This document shows, one piece after another, positions 36,761 through 45,439 of a DNA stretch of 64,000 bases. The stretch covers positions 1 through 64,000 of the forward strand of contig CAMDLO010000003.1 of NCBI GenBank assembly GCA_945901765.1. Reading direction: 5' to 3'. Positions within the stretch are counted from its first letter, which is position 1. Every line of letters begins with the position of its first letter. Below the pieces are notes generated by a model. It had not been told where the DNA came from. It saw only the letters and a list, made by a program, of their open reading frames with translations, and searched no databases. A program made the position numbers and the translations under genes. Source of the stretch: Cyanobium sp. NIES-981. Lineage in GTDB: Bacteria; Cyanobacteriota; Cyanobacteriia; PCC-6307; Cyanobiaceae.

Positions 36761-39313
36761 ATGGCGCGTTTCGGTCTCTCCGCCCTCCAGTCGATGCTGC
36801 GGCCGCGGGGGGCGGGACGGGCCGAGGCCGCCCCGCCAGCCAGCTGGAGCCGGGCCTTCGGCCTGGGCTGGGAGCGGCCCTACACGGTGCGCTACGCCAG
36901 CAACCTCGACGACGGCCCCAACCACGGCATGCCCCTGGGGGGCTTCGGGGCGGGCTGCATCGGCCGCGCCCCCGACGGCTCCTTCAACCTCTGGCACCTC
37001 GACGGCGGCGAGCACTGGTTCGGCACCCTGCCCGACTGCCAGTTCGCCCTGTTCGAGAGCGACGGCGAGCAGCGCCGCGCCCACGCCCTGGCGGTGAAGC
37101 CGGAGGCCGACGCCTCCCGGCCCGAGGCGGGCGAACCCCTGAGCGCCTGGAACTGGTACCCGGCCAGCACCAGCGAACAATCCACCGGCACCTATGCCGC
37201 CCGTTACCCCCTCAGCAGCACCCACTACACGGGCGTGTTCCAGGCCGAGGTGAGCTGCGAGGCGTTCAGCCCGATCCTGCCGGGGGACTACCAGCGCACC
37301 AGCTACCCGGTGGCGGTGTTCGTGTGGACGCTGCACAACCCCACCCGAGCGCCCCTGGATCTCTCCCTGCTGCTGAGCTGGCGCAACACCACGGGCTGGT
37401 TCACCAACACCGACCCCTCCGCCTCGGTGCACTTCCGCGATGACGGCAGCCCGGAGCACAACTACGTGCCGGCGATCGGCCGCAGCCAGGGTCAGCGCAA
37501 CCGCTGGGTGGATGCTGAAAACCTGCGCGGCGTGCTGCTGGAGGGGGAGCGCAGCACCCCGCTCGCCGAGGGCCAGGGCCAGTGGTGCCTTGCCACCGAC
37601 GCCGGCCTGGAGCAAGGCCACCCCGGCCTCACGATCCAGCGCTGCAGCCGCTGGAACCCCGCCGGTGATGGCGCCGAGCTGTGGCAGCCCTTCGCCACAG
37701 GTGGCTCCATCCCCGACAGCAACAACGATCGCGCCAGCGGCAGCAACGACCCGGCCAGCGCCGCCCTGGCCGTGCGCTGCCGGCTGGAGCCCGGCGACAC
37801 GATTGAGATCCCGCTGGTGATCAGCTGGGACCTGCCGGTCACGGCCTTTGCCACCGGCACGCACTGCCTGCGCCGCTACACCGATTTCTTCGGCGGCGAG
37901 GGCAACGCCGCCGCGGCCATCGCCGCCGAAGCCCTGGCGAACTGGCGCGACTGGCACGCCGCGATCGAGGCCTGGCAACAGCCGGTGCTGGAGCGCGCCG
38001 ACCTGCCGGAGCCGCTGCGCATGGCGCTCTTCAACGAGCTCTACGACCTGACCTCCGGCGGCAGCCTCTGGAGCGCCGCCAGCCCGGAGGATCCGGTGGG
38101 TCGCTTCGGGGTGCTCGAGTGCCTCGACTACGCCTGGTACGAGAGCCTGGATGTGCGCCTCTACGGCTCCTTTGCCCTGCTGCAGCTCTGGCCGGAGCTC
38201 GATAAATCGGTGCTGCGCAGCTTCGCGCGGGCGATTCCGGCGGCCGATCCGACGCCGCGGCCGATCGGCTGGTATTTCACCCAGGGCAAGGGCCGGGTGG
38301 AGGCAGCGCGCAAGCTGGCCGGCGCCACCCCCCACGACCTGGGCGCCCCCAACGAGCGCCCCTGGGACGCCAGCAACTACACCGCCTACCAGGACTGCAA
38401 CCTCTGGAAGGACCTGGCCAGCGACTTCGTGCTGCAGGTGTGGCGCACCTTCAGGCTGGCCCCCAGCGGTGAGGACCTGCGCTTCCTGGCCGACTGCTGG
38501 CCGGCGGCGGTGCAGGCCCTCCAGTACCTGAAAACCTTCGATGCCAATGGCGACGGCCTGCCCGACAACGGCGGTGCGCCGGACCAGACCTTCGACGACT
38601 GGCCGCTCCAGGGGGTGAGCGCCTACTGCGGCGCCCTCTGGATCGCGGCGCTGGAGGCGGCCCTGGCCATGGGCCAGCGGCTGCAGCTGGAGCTGGGGCT
38701 CGACACCTCCAGCGCCCAGCGCGACTTCAGCAGCTGGCTGGAGCAGAGCCGCGCCAACTTCGATCGCCTGCTCTGGAACGGCGAGTACTACAGGATCGAC
38801 GCCGAGAGCGGCACACCCGTTGTGATGGCCGACCAGCTCTGCGGCGACTTCTACGCCCGCCTGCTGGGACTCCCTGCCGTGGTGGCCGATGAGCGGGCCC
38901 AGAGCTCCCTGAGGGCGGTGAAGGAGGCCTGCTTCGAAGGCTTCCAGGGGGGCAGGCTCGGCGTGGCGAATGGCCTGCGGCGCGACGGCACTCCCCTCGA
39001 TCCCAACGGCACCCACCCCCTGGAGGTGTGGACCGGCATCAACTTCGGCCTGGCCGCCTATTACCGGCTGATGGGCGACACCGCCACCGCCCTGGCGATC
39101 ACCGGCGCCGTTGTGGAGCAGGTCTACACGGGCGGCCTGCAATTCCGCACCCCCGAGGCGATCACCGGCGTGAACACCTTCCGGGCCTGTCACTACCTGC
39201 GGGCGATGGCGATCTGGGCCCTGTGGGCCACCCACACCGGCTGGCAGCCCATTCCGGGCTCTGAGCGACAGCCGTGTGCCGAGCAACAGCCGTGTGCCGA
39301 GCGACAGCCGTGA
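36761..39313 (+). CDS. GH116 beta-glucosidase/glucosylceramidase-like
   Basis: 850 residues. The N-terminal beta-sandwich part (GPNHGMPLGGFGAGCIGRAPDGSFNLWHLDGGEH) and the C-terminal (alpha/alpha)6 barrel match GH116, the family of mammalian GBA2 and bacterial beta-glucosidases/xylosidases. The nucleophile candidate is Glu 461 in AWYESLDVRLYGSFALL and the acid/base candidate is Asp 612/613 in DQTFDDWPLQGVSAYCG. There is no signal peptide, so it is probably cytoplasmic. The substrate is unknown; glucosyl lipids or glucosylglycerol-type glucosides are possible. The last 17 residues come from an 18-bp repeat and are not family-like. Its stop overlaps the start of the DUF3122 gene. Confidence 0.9.
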   Translation: MARFGLSALQSMLRPRGAGRAEAAPPASWSRAFGLGWERPYTVRYASNLDDGPNHGMPLGGFGAGCIGRAPDGSFNLWHLDGGEHWFGTLPDCQFALFESDGEQRRAHALAVKPEADASRPEAGEPLSAWNWYPASTSEQSTGTYAARYPLSSTHYTGVFQAEVSCEAFSPILPGDYQRTSYPVAVFVWTLHNPTRAPLDLSLLLSWRNTTGWFTNTDPSASVHFRDDGSPEHNYVPAIGRSQGQRNRWVDAENLRGVLLEGERSTPLAEGQGQWCLATDAGLEQGHPGLTIQRCSRWNPAGDGAELWQPFATGGSIPDSNNDRASGSNDPASAALAVRCRLEPGDTIEIPLVISWDLPVTAFATGTHCLRRYTDFFGGEGNAAAAIAAEALANWRDWHAAIEAWQQPVLERADLPEPLRMALFNELYDLTSGGSLWSAASPEDPVGRFGVLECLDYAWYESLDVRLYGSFALLQLWPELDKSVLRSFARAIPAADPTPRPIGWYFTQGKGRVEAARKLAGATPHDLGAPNERPWDASNYTAYQDCNLWKDLASDFVLQVWRTFRLAPSGEDLRFLADCWPAAVQALQYLKTFDANGDGLPDNGGAPDQTFDDWPLQGVSAYCGALWIAALEAALAMGQRLQLELGLDTSSAQRDFSSWLEQSRANFDRLLWNGEYYRIDAESGTPVVMADQLCGDFYARLLGLPAVVADERAQSSLRAVKEACFEGFQGGRLGVANGLRRDGTPLDPNGTHPLEVWTGINFGLAAYYRLMGDTATALAITGAVVEQVYTGGLQFRTPEAITGVNTFRACHYLRAMAIWALWATHTGWQPIPGSERQPCAEQQPCAERQP

Positions 39314-39316
39314 GCA
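39263..39316. repeat. 18-bp triplication at the GH116/DUF3122 junction
   Basis: Units at 39263, 39281 and 39299 begin GAGCGACAGCC, GAGCAACAGCC and GAGCGACAGCC. The third contains both the GH116 stop and the GTG start of the next gene. Each earlier unit holds a matching in-frame GTG 18 or 36 bp upstream (39292, 39274). Confidence 0.9.
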
Positions 39317-39816
39317 CAGCGACACGCGGCATCTCCAACGTCTGGGCGTTGTTGCTCGCCCTGGCAGCAGCGGTGGTGGTGACCCTGATCCAGCCGGCTC
39401 CGGCCCAGGCCCTGCTGCACAACCACCACGATGAAAACGGCACGCCGGTGCTGCGCAGCCTCGAGAGCCTGCGCGACCTCGATTACCAGAGCTGGCAGCT
39501 GGTGGCCTACCGGGAGGGCCCGCCCGGCGGCCCGCTCCGCCTGCGGGTGGTGGGCTTCCCGGGCAAGGTGCGGCTCGACCACCCCACCGCCCTGCTGGTG
39601 CGCAGCGGCCGGAACAGCTGGCAACTGGAGGACATCACCCTGGCCAATCCCAAACTGGCCGCCGATGGCCGCGCCGCCGCCGCCGAGTTCAACCTGGCCC
39701 CCCTGCTGGCCGACCTCGACCGCAACCGCCCCCTGCGCCTGCAGCTGCCGGGGGTCTTCGTGGAGCTGCCCGTGCCCCCCTACGTGGTGGCGGAATGGCG
39801 CAGCTTGCCCGGCTAG
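39310..39816 (+). CDS. DUF3122 exported protein
   Basis: 168 residues from GTG 39310. A signal peptide or anchor (about 10-33, VWALLLALAAAVVVTLIQPAPAQA) is followed by LLHNHHDENGTPVLRSLESLRDLDYQSWQLVAYREG and LRLRVVGFPGKVRLDHPTALLVRSG, a pattern matching cyanobacterial DUF3122. Likely lumenal or periplasmic; function unknown. GTGA overlap with GH116. Alternative in-frame GTG starts at 39274 and 39292 exist because the start codon lies within the 18-bp repeat. Confidence 0.82.
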   Translation: MSTATRGISNVWALLLALAAAVVVTLIQPAPAQALLHNHHDENGTPVLRSLESLRDLDYQSWQLVAYREGPPGGPLRLRVVGFPGKVRLDHPTALLVRSGRNSWQLEDITLANPKLAADGRAAAAEFNLAPLLADLDRNRPLRLQLPGVFVELPVPPYVVAEWRSLPG

Positions 39817-40028
39817 CGATCGAGCGCAAGCGAGAAGCCTGCAGCGGCTTGATTGAGCCGGCGATCGAAACGGGCCACGAGGGTCCCAGGCCGCTGCACC
39901 GGTTCCAGCACGGCAGCGGTCGCTCCGGTCTGGTGGGCAGATTCAACGGATCCATCGCTACACAAGCCCAGCAGGGCCCGAAAAGCCAGCATGGGGGATC
40001 CACCAGAGCCGTGGCGACCATCCCTGCA

Positions 40029-41129
40029 ATGCCCCAACCGGAATCAAGTCCCTGGCTGCCCTGGATGCGCCGGGCCCTGCAGCTGGCGGCGCTGGGGCGG
40101 GGGCGCACCAGCCCCAACCCGCTGGTGGGGGCGCTGGTGCTCGATGCTGGTGGCCAGCTGGTGGGGGAGGGGTATCACGCCCGGGCCGGCGAGCCCCATG
40201 CCGAGGTGGGTGCCCTGGCCCAGGCCGGCGAGCGGGCCCGGGGCGGCACGTTGGTGGTGACGCTCGAGCCCTGCTGCCACCACGGCCGCACGCCCCCCTG
40301 CAGCCAGGCGGTGATCGCCGCCGGCATCGCCCGGGTGGTGGTGGCGATGGCCGACCCCAACCCCCAGGTGGGCGGCGGCGGCCTGGCCGAACTGCGGGCG
40401 GCGGGGATTGCGGTGATCACGGGGGTGGCGGAGGCCGAGGCCCGCGCCCTCAACCGCCCCTTCTGCCACCGCCTGGCCACGGGCCGGCCCCTGGGCATTC
40501 TCAAGTGGGCGATGAGCCTCGATGGCCGCATCGCCCTGACCAACGGCGCCAGCCAGTGGATCAGTGGCCCCGAGGCCCGCACCTGGGTGCACCAGCTGCG
40601 CGCCCAGTGCGATGCGGTGATCGTGGGCGGCGGCACGGTGCGGGCCGACGATCCCCTGCTCACCAGCCGCGGCCGCCGCGATCCCGAACCCCTGCGGGTG
40701 GTGCTCAGCCGCCGGCTGGAGCTGCCGGCCGAGGCCCGGTTGTGGCGGCAGGAGCAGGCCCCCACCCTGGTGGTGCACGGGGATGACGCCCCCAGCCAGG
40801 CTCGCGTCCAGCTCGAGCGAAGCGGTGTGGAGCGGCTGGTGCTGACCGACTGCGGCCCGAAGGCCCTGCTGGAGGAGCTGGCGCAGCGGGGCTGCAACCA
40901 GGTGCTGTGGGAGTGCGGACCGGAGCTGGCGGCGGCGGCCCTGCGCCAGGGCTGCGTGCAGGAGCTGGCGGCGGTGATCGCCCCCAAGCTCCTGGGCGGC
41001 ACCCCGGCCCGCACCCCGCTGGGCGATCTGGAATTGACGACCATGGCGCAGGTGGCCACCTGGCCCACAACCGGCCGCCGCGTCCTCGGCCCCGACCTGC
41101 TCTGGCAGCTCAGGCAACCTGAGGACTGA
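40029..41129 (+). CDS. ribD: Bifunctional diaminohydroxyphosphoribosylaminopyrimidine deaminase/reductase
   Basis: 366 residues from ATG 40029. The N-terminal deaminase domain has PNPLVGALVL, HAEVGAL and TLEPCCHHGRTPPCSQAV, a complete zinc site. The C-terminal reductase domain has KWAMSLDGRIA, SQWISGPEAR and DAVIVGGGTVRADDPLLT. It performs steps two and three of riboflavin synthesis. The 212-bp gap before it (39817-40028) has no recognisable gene, and I could not fit an FMN riboswitch consensus there. Confidence 0.94.
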   Translation: MPQPESSPWLPWMRRALQLAALGRGRTSPNPLVGALVLDAGGQLVGEGYHARAGEPHAEVGALAQAGERARGGTLVVTLEPCCHHGRTPPCSQAVIAAGIARVVVAMADPNPQVGGGGLAELRAAGIAVITGVAEAEARALNRPFCHRLATGRPLGILKWAMSLDGRIALTNGASQWISGPEARTWVHQLRAQCDAVIVGGGTVRADDPLLTSRGRRDPEPLRVVLSRRLELPAEARLWRQEQAPTLVVHGDDAPSQARVQLERSGVERLVLTDCGPKALLEELAQRGCNQVLWECGPELAAAALRQGCVQELAAVIAPKLLGGTPARTPLGDLELTTMAQVATWPTTGRRVLGPDLLWQLRQPED

Positions 41130-41145
41130 CGGTCACCACCAGCCA

Positions 41146-42255
41146 ATGCCGCCACCGGAACCAGCCATGCTCACCCTTCCCCCCGAGCTGGTGCTGCCGC
41201 TCGACCTGCAGATCCCCCTGGGGGGCCTGCTGCTGGCCCTGCTGAGCTGGGTGGGGCTGGAGGTGGTGGGCCGTCGCTGCCGCCCCCGCTCGCTGCTGCG
41301 CGGCCTGCTGCTCACCAGCCGCCTGAGCGTGACGAGCACCTGCCTGCTGGCGGGGCTGGGCTGGTGGCTGGCGCTGCAGCTCGACCCGCTGGTGATCGAC
41401 CTGGAACGCGACGGCCACGAGGTACGCGAGCTGCTGGTGGCCCTGGGAGCGGCCTGGACCCTGCTGCGCTGGCACAGCGAGCTGCGCCGCAACCGCGCCC
41501 GCTACGCGGAGGAGATCCTGCCCCGCCTGAACGAGCAGGACCGGCACTTCCTGTTCGACGTGCTGCAGAAGCTGATCAGCATCGCCATCTGGGCGATCGT
41601 GGTCTATGAGCTGATGCAGCTGGTGGGGGTGTCGGCGGCGGTGCTGGTCACCGCCGGCGGCTTCGGGGCGGCGGCGGTGGGTTTCGGAGCGCAGGGGATC
41701 GTGTCCAATTCCCTCAGCGGCCTGAGCCTCTATGTGAACCGCCCGTTCATCGTCGACGACTTCATCGAGATCCCCGCCGAGCAGCTCTCGGGCACGGTGG
41801 AGGAGATCGGCTGGTTCTACACACGGCTGCGCAACCGCGAGCGCCAACCGGTGTACGTGCCGAACACGATCTTCACCAAATCACCGGTGATCAACAACAC
41901 GGCGGTCGACAACCGGCGCGTGTGGATCGACTTCAACCTGCGTTTCGCCGACCGGCCGCGCGTGCCGGCGATCGTGGCCGAGCTGGAGCAGCTGCTGGCC
42001 GATCACCCCGGCGTGGCCCAGCACCAGACCCGGGCCGTGCACGTCACCGGCTATGGCGAGAGCAGCCTGAAACTGCGCCTGCTGTGCTTCAGCGCCGGCC
42101 ATAGCGTGGAGGAGGGCTGGGGGCTGCAGCAGGAGCTGCTGCTCGCCATCGGCGCGGCGGTGCAGCGCCACGGCGCCGCGATGCCCTTCCCCAGCCGCAC
42201 ATTGTTCACGGCGAGCCCGCTCACACCAGCTCCGGATGGGCTGGATCGCCCTTGA
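41146..42255 (+). CDS. MscS-family mechanosensitive channel
   Basis: 369 residues (362 from ATG 41167). Four or so membrane helices in the first 200 residues include the pore helix AVLVTAGGFGAAAVGFGAQGIVSNSLSGLSLY, with Gly/Ala packing as in MscS TM3. The cytoplasmic beta domain has NRPFIVDDFIEI, GTVEEIGWFYTRLRN and VYVPNTIFTKSPVINNT, then the alpha/beta vestibule. It releases solutes on hypo-osmotic shock, which fits a glucosylglycerol-accumulating cell (stpA is at 56 kb). The end overlaps convergent DUF427 by 35 bp. Confidence 0.9.
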   Translation: MPPPEPAMLTLPPELVLPLDLQIPLGGLLLALLSWVGLEVVGRRCRPRSLLRGLLLTSRLSVTSTCLLAGLGWWLALQLDPLVIDLERDGHEVRELLVALGAAWTLLRWHSELRRNRARYAEEILPRLNEQDRHFLFDVLQKLISIAIWAIVVYELMQLVGVSAAVLVTAGGFGAAAVGFGAQGIVSNSLSGLSLYVNRPFIVDDFIEIPAEQLSGTVEEIGWFYTRLRNRERQPVYVPNTIFTKSPVINNTAVDNRRVWIDFNLRFADRPRVPAIVAELEQLLADHPGVAQHQTRAVHVTGYGESSLKLRLLCFSAGHSVEEGWGLQQELLLAIGAAVQRHGAAMPFPSRTLFTASPLTPAPDGLDRP

Positions 42256-42721
42256 ACGGGCCCTGCACGCGGGAGCTGATCCAGCCGCCATAGAAGCCGC
42301 CGGGCTGGGGGATCACCCGCTCGCCGTCAAGCCAGCAGCCATCCATCAGGGCCGGATAGAGGGCATACCAGCCGGCCAGGGGGGCGAAGGCAGGCGTGGG
42401 GTCGGGGTAGCTCCACAGCGCCCGGCTGAGGCGGCGCTCACCGGCTCCGCCGGGATCCAGCACCACGTCGAAGTAGCGGGCCACCCCCTTCCACTCACAG
42501 AAACTCCGGCCGGGGGCGGGCTGCAGCAGCTCCAGCCGCAGGGCCTCCGGCGGCAGGTAATAGGTGGGCGGATGGAAGGTCTCCAGCACCCGCAGGCTGC
42601 GGTGGCTGTCGGCCAGCAGCTGGCCCAGGGCCTCCACCCGCACGTGCTCGCTGCTGGCCACCAGGGCCGGCGGCCGCGGGTAAGCGGCCACGCACTCGGG
42701 GACCTGAGGTTGGGCGGTCAT
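42221..42721 (-). CDS. DUF427 domain protein
   Basis: 166 residues. The DUF427 core is evident: VRVEALGQLLADSHRSLRVLETFHPPTYYLPPEALRLELL, SFCEWKGVARYFDVVL and the downstream SYPDPTPAFAPLAGWYALYP. No biochemical role is settled. ATG 42721 overlaps the SRAP stop (ATGA), so the two are translated together, a hint of a shared role. The 3' end is antisense to the mscS gene. Confidence 0.85.
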   Translation of the reverse strand: MTAQPQVPECVAAYPRPPALVASSEHVRVEALGQLLADSHRSLRVLETFHPPTYYLPPEALRLELLQPAPGRSFCEWKGVARYFDVVLDPGGAGERRLSRALWSYPDPTPAFAPLAGWYALYPALMDGCWLDGERVIPQPGGFYGGWISSRVQGPFKGDPAHPELV

Positions 42722-43380
42722 GGCGAGTCCAGGCTGAGGCTGAGTTGCTGGCGGTCCAGCGGCTGCGGTTCTACCGGCTCCAGCTGCCAGCCGGCCGGAT
42801 CCCAGGGCGCCAGCAACGGCTCGAGGGCGCGCAGCTCGGCCCCGTGCACCGGCGCCAGCCAGGCCTGCTCCAGGCCGTCGGGGATCAGCGCCGGCATGCG
42901 CGCGTGGATCGGCGCGATCAGGGCATTGGGCCGGGTGGTGAGGATGCAGCAGGTGTCGAGCTGGCTGCCGTCGGCCCCCAGCCAGCGCTCCCACAGCCCC
43001 GCCAGCCAGAAGGGCGCCCGATCGCTGCGGGCGATGCGCAGGCCCTGCTCGAAGAAGGCGTCGGCCGGGATCAGGCAGCGGTGGTGGCGCCAGGGGCCGC
43101 GGAAACTGGCCTTCTCGGCCACGGTTTCAGCGCGGGCGTTGATCGGCCGAGGGGCCGGTCGGCGGGGATCGGCCGGATCCTTCACCCAGGCCGGCAGCAG
43201 GCCCCACACCGCGAAACTCACCTCCAGGCGGCCCTGCAGCTGGCGCTGGATCAGCAGCGGCTCGCCCGGCCGGATCAGGGGCCGGGGGGCGTAGTGCTCG
43301 GCCAGCTGGGGCGGCAGCTCCCCCTGCAGCCGCGGCAGCAGCCGGTCGATGGCGGTGGTGAGCGAGTAACGGCCGCACAT
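42718..43380 (-). CDS. SOS response-associated peptidase (SRAP/YedK/HMCES)
   Basis: 220 residues. The N-terminus is MCGRYSL; Cys2, after Met removal, forms a covalent adduct with abasic sites in single-stranded DNA. Other catalytic landmarks are RPINARAET (Asn), DAFFEQ (Glu, usual form GFYEW) and IHARMPALIP (His). It shields and later self-reverses from abasic-site lesions. The divergent ftsH gene is 120 bp away; I see no LexA box in that gap. Followed by DUF427 with an ATGA overlap. The frame continues far upstream across ftsH but Cys2 requires the start at 43380. Confidence 0.93.
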   Translation of the reverse strand: MCGRYSLTTAIDRLLPRLQGELPPQLAEHYAPRPLIRPGEPLLIQRQLQGRLEVSFAVWGLLPAWVKDPADPRRPAPRPINARAETVAEKASFRGPWRHHRCLIPADAFFEQGLRIARSDRAPFWLAGLWERWLGADGSQLDTCCILTTRPNALIAPIHARMPALIPDGLEQAWLAPVHGAELRALEPLLAPWDPAGWQLEPVEPQPLDRQQLSLSLDSP

Positions 43381-43500
43381 CCCCCCACTCTGCCGCCCAT
43401 TCCGGCGTCGATTCGGATTCCCCCCCCGGTTTTCGCCACCGCCGCAGACCGGCTCGGAAGGCGGCGCCCCTAGCCTGAAGGCACCCACAGTCCGTGCGCC

Positions 43501-45381
43501 ATGCCCATCCGCCAGGACGACAACCGCCCCAGCCGGCGCTTCGGCCTGATCAACCTGGTGCTGATCGGCTTCGGCGTGCTGCTGCTGTTCAGCAATTTCC
43601 TGCCCAATCCGGCCAACCAGGTGCCGCGGGTGCCCTATTCGCTGTTCATCGACGAGGTGAACGGCGACAACGTGCGCCGCGCCTACATCACCTCCGACCA
43701 GATCCGCTACGAACTCAAGGAAGCGCCGGCCGAAGGGTCGCCCACGGTGCTGGCCACCACGCCGATCTTCGACATGGAGCTGCCCCAGCGCCTGGAGCAG
43801 CACGGCGTCGAATTCGCCGCCGCCCCGCCCCAGAAGCCCAACATCTTCACCACCATCCTCAGCTGGGTGGTGCCGCCCCTGATCTTCATCCTGGTGCTGC
43901 AGTTCTTCGCCCGCCGCAGCGGCATGGGCGGTGCCCAGGGGGCGCTGAGCTTCACCAAGAGCAAGGCCAAGGTGTATGTGCCCGACGAGGAATCGCGGGT
44001 CACCTTCGCCGATGTGGCCGGGGTGGATGAGGCCAAGGCCGAGCTCACCGAGATTGTCGACTTCCTCAAGAAACCGGAGCGCTACGCCGCCATCGGCGCC
44101 CGGATCCCGAAAGGGGTGCTGCTGGTGGGCCCGCCGGGCACCGGCAAGACCCTGCTCTCCAAGGCGGTGGCCGGGGAGGCTGGCGTGCCCTTTTTCATCA
44201 TCAGCGGCTCGGAATTCGTGGAGCTGTTCGTGGGTGCCGGCGCCGCCCGCGTGCGCGATCTGTTCGAGGAAGCCAAGAAGAAGGCCCCCTGCATCATCTT
44301 CATCGACGAACTCGACGCGATCGGCAAGAGCCGGGGCGGTTCGATGGGCATCGTCGGTGGCAACGACGAGCGCGAGCAGACCCTCAACCAACTGCTCACC
44401 GAGATGGACGGCTTCTCCGGCAAGGACAAACCGGTGATCGTGCTGGCGGCCACCAACCAGCCGGAAACCCTCGATGCTGCCCTGCTGCGCCCTGGCCGCT
44501 TCGACCGTCAGGTGCTGGTGGATCGCCCCGACCTCTCCGGCCGGCGCACGATCCTGGAGATCTACGCCAAGAAGGTGAAGCTGGCCGAGGGGGTCGATCT
44601 CGACCGCATCGCCCAGGCGACCGCGGGCTTTGCCGGCGCCGACCTGGCCAACCTGGTGAACGAGGCGGCGCTGCTGGCCGCCCGGGTCAATCGCACCGCC
44701 GTGGAACAGGGCGACCTGAACGAAGCGATCGAGCGGGTGGTGGCCGGTCTGGAGAAGAAGAGCCGGGTGCTGCAGGCCGATGAGAAGAAGGTGGTGGCTT
44801 ATCACGAGGTGGGCCACGCGATCGTCGGTCACCTGATGCCCGGCGGCAGCAAGGTGGCCAAGATCTCGATCGTGCCCCGCGGCATGAGCGCCCTGGGCTA
44901 CACCTTGCAGCTGCCCACCGAGGAGCGCTTCCTCAACTCCAAGGAGGACCTGGAAGGCCAGATCGCCACCCTGCTGGGCGGCCGCAGCGCCGAAGAGGTG
45001 GTGTTCGGCGCGGTCACCACCGGCGCCGCCAACGACCTGCAGCGCGCCACCGACATCGCCGAGCAGATGGTGGGCACCTACGGCATGAGCGAGACCCTCG
45101 GCCCGCTTGCTTACGACAAACAGGGCGGCAGCCGCTTCCTCGGCGGCCCCAGCAACCCTCGCCGGGTGGTGAGCGACGCCACGGCCCAGGCGATCGATCG
45201 GGAGGTGCGCGGCCTGGTGGACCGGGCCCATGACCGGGCTCTGGCGATCCTCCACCACAACCGCGATCTGCTGGAGCGCATCTCCCAGGAGATCCTGGCC
45301 AAGGAAGTGATCGAGGGCGACGAACTCAAGGGTCTGCTGGCCGAGAGCGTGCTGCCCGCCGAAGCCCAGCTGGTGGCCTGA
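43501..45381 (+). CDS. ftsH: ATP-dependent zinc metalloprotease FtsH
   Basis: 626 residues. Membrane helices at about 15-34 and 114-136 flank a short lumenal/periplasmic domain. The AAA ATPase has Walker A GPPGTGKT (about 211-218), Walker [12 protein letters not shown] and the second region of homology [11 protein letters not shown]. The protease has the zinc motif HEVGH (about 435-439). Cyanobacterial FtsH complexes degrade photodamaged D1 and quality-control thylakoid proteins. Which of the usual four paralogues this is cannot be fixed by eye. Divergent from SRAP. Confidence 0.96.
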   Translation: MPIRQDDNRPSRRFGLINLVLIGFGVLLLFSNFLPNPANQVPRVPYSLFIDEVNGDNVRRAYITSDQIRYELKEAPAEGSPTVLATTPIFDMELPQRLEQHGVEFAAAPPQKPNIFTTILSWVVPPLIFILVLQFFARRSGMGGAQGALSFTKSKAKVYVPDEESRVTFADVAGVDEAKAELTEIVDFLKKPERYAAIGARIPKGVLLVGPPGTGKTLLSKAVAGEAGVPFFIISGSEFVELFVGAGAARVRDLFEEAKKKAPCIIFIDELDAIGKSRGGSMGIVGGNDEREQTLNQLLTEMDGFSGKDKPVIVLAATNQPETLDAALLRPGRFDRQVLVDRPDLSGRRTILEIYAKKVKLAEGVDLDRIAQATAGFAGADLANLVNEAALLAARVNRTAVEQGDLNEAIERVVAGLEKKSRVLQADEKKVVAYHEVGHAIVGHLMPGGSKVAKISIVPRGMSALGYTLQLPTEERFLNSKEDLEGQIATLLGGRSAEEVVFGAVTTGAANDLQRATDIAEQMVGTYGMSETLGPLAYDKQGGSRFLGGPSNPRRVVSDATAQAIDREVRGLVDRAHDRALAILHHNRDLLERISQEILAKEVIEGDELKGLLAESVLPAEAQLVA

Positions 45382-45390
45382 GCGGCCCCC

Positions 45391-45420
45391 TTGACGGCGG
45401 GCCCGCCGATGGCCGATAAG
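45391..45420 (+). promoter_or_regulatory. Putative argF promoter with palindrome in spacer
   Basis: TTGACG (-35-like, 45391-45396), an 18-bp spacer, and GATAAG (-10-like, 45415-45420), 20 bp before the argF ATG. A perfect 14-bp palindrome CGGCGGGCCCGCCG (45395-45408) fills most of the spacer. It could be an operator, or a ftsH mRNA-end hairpin without a T-run. Confidence 0.45.
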
Positions 45421-45439
45421 GGTTCTTTGAGACCGGCCG

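Noticed and set aside
35438-39325. A 1295-codon open frame on the minus strand opposite the GH116 gene, ending inside cobL
   Set aside because: It is low-complexity (Gly, Ala, Arg, His, Gln), has no domain, and mirrors GH116 and cobL codon usage in GC-rich DNA.
39817-40028. FMN riboswitch before ribD
   Set aside because: The gap is GC-rich and I could not fit the conserved RFN-element segments; a 74-codon minus-strand frame here also lacks any recognisable feature.
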